Shown in pieces: positions 14,496-17,940 of a DNA stretch of 17,940 nt. Within the stretch, counting starts at the first letter, position 1. The number at the start of each line of letters is the position of its first letter. The stretch lies in the NCBI GenBank assembly GCA_024644505.1, contig JAHEHQ010000007.1:1-17940 (forward strand), in the 5' to 3' direction. Source of the DNA: Gammaproteobacteria bacterium (GTDB taxonomy: Bacteria; Pseudomonadota; Gammaproteobacteria; Chromatiales; Chromatiaceae). Position numbers and translations under genes: made by a program. The notes beneath the pieces were generated by a model. That model did no database searches. It was not told where the DNA came from and saw nothing but the letters and a program-made list of their open reading frames with translations.

Positions 14496-14521
14496 TTCCT
14501 GAGTACCGAGGACCAATCAGG

Positions 14522-15925
14522 ATGCGTTATATCAGTACCCGTGGCGGGGTGAAACCGGTTGGATTCGCCCAGGCGGTGATGATGGGGCTGGCGACTGACG
14601 GCGGCTTGCTGCTGCCGGCCGAATTCCCCAAGTTGGACTCAGCCACACTCGGAGAGTGGGCAGGCATGGGGTTTTCAGATCTGGCGGTACAGGTCATGCT
14701 TCCCTTCGTGGAGGGTGATCTGAGCCGTGAAGAACTAACGGATCTCGTTAAACGCTCCTATCGGAGCTTCAGTGATTCCGAAATCACCCCGGTGGTACGC
14801 GTGGGGGACCTGCATATCCTGGAACTGTTCCACGGCCCCACAGCGGCATTCAAGGATGTCGCACTGCAGTTCCTGGGAAACCTGTTTGAACTTCTTCTGG
14901 AGCGCGACGGCGGACACCTGAACATCCTGGGCGCCACCTCCGGGGACACGGGCTCGGCCGCCATCTACGGGGTGCGGGGCCAGAAACGAATCGACATCTT
15001 TATCCTGCACCCCCACAACAGGGTATCCGCCATCCAGGAACGCCAGATGACCACGGTGCTGGACGAAAACGTCCACAATATCGCCATAGAGGGCACCTTC
15101 GACGATGGCCAGCGTATTGTAAAGGCGTTGTTCAACGATCTGGATTTCAAGCGCGAGTATAGTCTGGGCGCCGTGAATTCCATCAACTGGGCCAGAATAC
15201 TCGCCCAGGTTGTCTATTATTTTTACGCATGGGGCCGGGTATCCGGGGGCGACGTTTCCAGGAAGGTCAGGTTTTCGGTTCCCACCGGAAACTTTGGGGA
15301 CATCTTCGCCGGGTATGTTGCCATGCGCATGGGCCTCCCCGTGGAGCAACTCGTCCTGGCGACAAACCGCAATGACATACTGACCCGGTTTGTAAACACG
15401 GGAACCTACAAGGCCCGATCCGTTCATCACACCATCAGTCCTTCCATGGATATCCAGATCTCATCCAACTTCGAACGCTATCTCTACTACCTCCTGGACG
15501 AGGATCCCGAGCAGGTTTGCGGTTTGATGGAGCAGATGGCCAACACGGGTGAAATGACGGTATCGGCCGAAAAGCTCGAAGAAGTGAAACGCATTTTCAG
15601 CGCTGTCGCCGTGAGTGAGGAACAGACACTGGAGCAGATCCGTGAAACCCGGGCCGAAAACGACTATATCCTGGATCCCCATACCGCCGTGGGCGTGAAA
15701 GCCGCGAAACCTTATCCTGGCACCGTCTGTCTTGCCACGGCGCATCCTGCCAAGTTCGGCGATGCGGTGAAAAAGGCCATCGGGATCGAAGCACCGCCCC
15801 CGGCCTCCCTGCAGGGCCTGATGGAGAAAGAGACGCGCTGCCAACGGCTTCCGGCGGAGACCCAGGCGATCAAGCGGTATATCGAAACAACACTAGGAAA
15901 AGGTTTTCCAAAAGCTAATGGCTAA
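14522..15925 (+). CDS. thrC: Threonine synthase
   Basis: ThrC converts O-phosphohomoserine to threonine using PLP. The 467-residue protein starts MRYISTRGGVKPVGFAQAVM, then TDGGLLLP. It has the PLP-lysine motif FHGPTAAFKDVALQFLGN with K111, the phosphate-binding GATSGDTGSAAI (137-148), and VPTGNFGDIFAGYVAMRMGL in the central region. It is the long form of the enzyme, as in proteobacteria and yeast. GAGG at 14508-14511 lies 10 nt before the ATG. It follows a leader with two hairpins and overlaps the next gene by 8 nt. hom lies about 3.6 kb away behind other genes, so threonine synthesis is split between two transcripts. Confidence 0.96.
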   Translation: MRYISTRGGVKPVGFAQAVMMGLATDGGLLLPAEFPKLDSATLGEWAGMGFSDLAVQVMLPFVEGDLSREELTDLVKRSYRSFSDSEITPVVRVGDLHILELFHGPTAAFKDVALQFLGNLFELLLERDGGHLNILGATSGDTGSAAIYGVRGQKRIDIFILHPHNRVSAIQERQMTTVLDENVHNIAIEGTFDDGQRIVKALFNDLDFKREYSLGAVNSINWARILAQVVYYFYAWGRVSGGDVSRKVRFSVPTGNFGDIFAGYVAMRMGLPVEQLVLATNRNDILTRFVNTGTYKARSVHHTISPSMDIQISSNFERYLYYLLDEDPEQVCGLMEQMANTGEMTVSAEKLEEVKRIFSAVAVSEEQTLEQIRETRAENDYILDPHTAVGVKAAKPYPGTVCLATAHPAKFGDAVKKAIGIEAPPPASLQGLMEKETRCQRLPAETQAIKRYIETTLGKGFPKANG

Positions 15926-17450
15926 GCAAAAACGACAGGTCAGCATCCTGGACACCACGCTCCGTGATGGTGAGCAGACCCATGGCGTCTCTTTTTCTCC
16001 GGCTGAAAAACTCAATATCGCCAAGGCATTGCTGGAACAGTTGCGTGTTGACCGAATTGAGGTGGCGTCTGCCAGGGTATCCGAAGGAGAGAAAGAGGCG
16101 GTTGCGAATATCATCGAGTGGGCAGACACCATGGGGTTGGCCGACCGAATCGAGGTGCTCGGATTCGTCGACTTCAAAAAAAGCGTCGACTGGATATGTG
16201 ATGCCGGCGGCAGGGTCATAAACCTTCTGGCGAAGGGCAGTGAAAAGCATTGTTCGAATCAATTGCACAAGACGCTGGCCCAACATGCGGGAGATATCCG
16301 CAAAACCATAAACTATGCCCATAAACAGGGGCTCAGGGTCAATCTTTATCTCGAAGACTGGTCCAACGGCTACCGGGATAATCCCGATTATGTCTATGAA
16401 CTGATGGAGCGGCTGCAGAATGCGGGAATCAGTCATTTCATGCTGCCCGACACCCTGGGGGTTCTCACACCGGAAGAGGTGTCTGCCAGTCTCACCGACA
16501 TGATCGCGCGCTTCCCGGAGTCCGAGTTCGACTTCCATCCCCACAACGATTACGGACTCGGAACCGCCAATGCGCTCGCGGCAGTCAGGGCTGGGATATC
16601 CACCATTCATTGCACCATCAACTGCCTGGGTGAGCGGGCCGGAAACGCATCCCTGGCTGAGGTGGTGGTAAATCTTAATGATCGCATGGGAATAAAAACT
16701 TCTGTGGATGAGACCCACCTGGCGCGGCTCAGCCAGATGGTTGAGAATTTTTCCGGCAAGCGAATGGCCGAAAACTCCCCCATAGTGGGTGCGGACGTAT
16801 TCACCCAGACCAGTGGCATTCACGCGGACGGCGACAAAAAGGGCGGCCTGTATCAGACCGACCTGAGTCCGGAGCGCTTCTCCAGACACCGCAGTTATGC
16901 CCTTGGAAAAATGAGCGGCAAAGCCTCTCTGCTCAAGAACCTGGAGAGGTTGGATATCACGCTTACGCACGAAAACATGGAAAAGGTGTTGAAGCGCGTG
17001 GTGGAACTCGGTGACTCCAAAAAGACCATCACGTCCGAAGATCTGCCCTTTATTATCGCCGAGGTCCTGGAAAGCAAGGATTACAGCCATATCGAACTGC
17101 TGAACTGCTCGATCACTTCCGGCCTGGATCTGGATTCCACCGCCAGCATCCGCGTGCGCATCGGCGATTCCGTGGAAATATCCGCCGGAATCGGCAACGG
17201 TGGCTTCGATGCATTCATGAACGCCATCGGCAAGGTGCTCAAACGATACGGCATCACCCTGCCAAAACTTACGGATTTCGAGGTCAGAATCCCGAGGGGA
17301 GGGCGGACGAACGCGCTGACGGAAGCGACCATAACCTGGGATGACGAACGGGGGACGTTCAAGACCCGCGGCGTGCAGTCGAATCAGGTGTTTGCGGCCG
17401 TGAACGCGACGATGCGCATGATCAATATGCAGATGCACAACCACCAATAG
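15918..17450 (+). CDS. cimA: (R)-citramalate synthase (2-isopropylmalate synthase family)
   Basis: This 510-residue HMGL-like enzyme probably condenses pyruvate and acetyl-CoA to citramalate, the first step of threonine-independent isoleucine synthesis. The TIM barrel has DTTLRDGEQT (12-21), the metal-binding HPHND (207-211), GERAGNASL (238-246) and SGIHADGD (299-306). The C-terminal LeuA-type dimer/regulatory domain (about 385-510) ends with RIPRGGRTNALTEATITW and an N-A-T-x-R-M segment. Residues at positions 16, 17, 81, 104, 144, 146, 179, 302, 304 and 312 (R, D, L, L, Y, E, T, H, D, Y) equal those I recall for Leptospira citramalate synthase; only 310 differs (G for N). Bacteroidetes LeuA2 is also similar, so isopropylmalate synthase remains possible. 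The ATG lies inside the thrC 3' end, overlapping 8 nt. Confidence 0.8.
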   Translation: MAKQKRQVSILDTTLRDGEQTHGVSFSPAEKLNIAKALLEQLRVDRIEVASARVSEGEKEAVANIIEWADTMGLADRIEVLGFVDFKKSVDWICDAGGRVINLLAKGSEKHCSNQLHKTLAQHAGDIRKTINYAHKQGLRVNLYLEDWSNGYRDNPDYVYELMERLQNAGISHFMLPDTLGVLTPEEVSASLTDMIARFPESEFDFHPHNDYGLGTANALAAVRAGISTIHCTINCLGERAGNASLAEVVVNLNDRMGIKTSVDETHLARLSQMVENFSGKRMAENSPIVGADVFTQTSGIHADGDKKGGLYQTDLSPERFSRHRSYALGKMSGKASLLKNLERLDITLTHENMEKVLKRVVELGDSKKTITSEDLPFIIAEVLESKDYSHIELLNCSITSGLDLDSTASIRVRIGDSVEISAGIGNGGFDAFMNAIGKVLKRYGITLPKLTDFEVRIPRGGRTNALTEATITWDDERGTFKTRGVQSNQVFAAVNATMRMINMQMHNHQ

Positions 17451-17521
17451 GCAGGAAAATCAGGTTCACTGATCGAATCCAGCCCGCTGGGCCGCCTCAA
17501 GTTTAAGCCCGATCCGGCCGA

Positions 17522-17545
17522 CATTCAGATGAGTAAATCTGAATG
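17522..17545 (+). other. Stem-loop between cimA and the last gene
   Basis: CATTCAGAT (17522-17530) and ATCTGAATG (17537-17545) are perfect complements around GAGTAA. The hairpin is 71 nt after the cimA stop and just touches the GGGGAG ribosome site (17545-17550) of the next gene. It could be a weak terminator or influence translation of that gene. Confidence 0.45.
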
Positions 17546-17560
17546 GGGAGCACCGGAGGG

Positions 17561-17940
17561 ATGGAGCGAAAATACAAAGTCCAGCAGGCATTGAATGCCT
17601 GTGCCGAAAGGCTTGACAGCCTGAACCAATCGTTTCCGGATCTTGCCTCTTCCATCACCGAAGAGGCCGTTGCGCAGTGGAATCGAACCAAGGTGAGCCT
17701 CGGATTGAACTTAGAGACATCCCACGACTCTGAATCCCAGGAAGAAAATTCTGAAGATCCCTGGTACGAGTCCCGAAAAATGGCTGTAGAACTCCTTGAA
17801 AACAATGGCTTGGAGGAAGTACGGGACATCCTCCAGACCGAGCACGCATTGACGCTGAATATGCCGAAGCTGGTTCAACTCATTGGCAACGCGGCCTATC
17901 GTGACGCACTGAAAAAAGATGCAGAACAGATGCTGCAAAA
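17561..17940 (+). CDS. Unrecognised hypothetical protein (3' end beyond the window)
   Basis: An open frame of 126 codons runs from ATG 17561 to the window edge without a stop. GGGGAG lies 10 nt upstream; an in-frame ATG at 17543 just follows a stop and has a poor site. The product starts MERKYKVQQALNACAERLDS, has an acidic, disordered-looking stretch (SHDSESQEENSEDPWYES, residues 54-71) and then helical segments such as TLNMPKLVQLIGNAAYRDAL (97-116). It has no signal peptide or membrane segment in the visible part. I do not recognise the family. Its position 110 nt after cimA on the same strand would allow co-transcription. Confidence 0.7.
   Translation, partial: MERKYKVQQALNACAERLDSLNQSFPDLASSITEEAVAQWNRTKVSLGLNLETSHDSESQEENSEDPWYESRKMAVELLENNGLEEVRDILQTEHALTLNMPKLVQLIGNAAYRDALKKDAEQMLQ

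Noticed and set aside
14478..14552. Short open frame starting in the second thrC leader hairpin, as a possible attenuator leader peptide
   Set aside because: Its 24 residues contain only two Thr and one Ile, not clustered. It overlaps the thrC start, and no terminator with a U-run follows, so it does not fit classical attenuation.
15915..17447. 510-codon minus-strand frame opposite cimA
   Set aside because: It mirrors the citramalate synthase frame exactly, is His/Gly-rich without any family pattern, and results from codon bias on the true coding strand.

Overview
The window looks like part of a gammaproteobacterial chromosome with moderately high GC. The gene set suggests a nitrate-respiring sulfur oxidiser of the Chromatiales/Sedimenticola kind. 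The hints are a periplasmic nitrate reductase (nap) operon, a secreted Gly/Tyr-rich protein resembling sulfur-globule envelope proteins, and small conserved proteins I associate with that group. The organism assignment is inference; the gene families are read directly from the sequence.

Positions 1-6227 hold an anaerobic nitrate-respiration block on the plus strand: napA (5' end outside the window), napG, napH, napB, napC, then moaA. NapC and NapG/NapH would bring quinol electrons to NapB and NapA, and MoaA makes the first intermediate of the molybdenum cofactor that NapA needs. Stem-loops lie between napA and napG, and a perfect 26-bp palindrome lies between napC and moaA.

Positions 6287-8158 hold three small genes. 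They are a minus-strand membrane-anchored protein of unknown function, a plus-strand four-helix membrane protein of unknown function, and a minus-strand Mth938/DUF498 protein. The last two converge and overlap at their 3' ends.

Positions 8253-11912 hold an amino-acid operon on the plus strand behind a plausible sigma70 promoter: alaC (glutamate-pyruvate aminotransferase), hom (homoserine dehydrogenase with ACT domain), and a phosphoglycerate-mutase-like/RpfE-type protein. The last gene overlaps a convergent LysR-type regulator, with a perfect 21-bp palindrome at the junction. The LysR gene is divergent from a small DUF1127 gene. After that come the Gly/Tyr-rich secreted protein and a small conserved hypothetical, both on the minus strand.

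Positions 14398-17450 hold thrC and an overlapping gene for a 2-isopropylmalate-synthase-family enzyme. Its active-site residues match, number for number, those I recall for Leptospira (R)-citramalate synthase, so I call it cimA. Threonine synthase is therefore coupled to an enzyme that makes isoleucine precursor without threonine. The thrC leader carries an extended -10 promoter and two strong hairpins. The window ends inside an unrecognised plus-strand gene.
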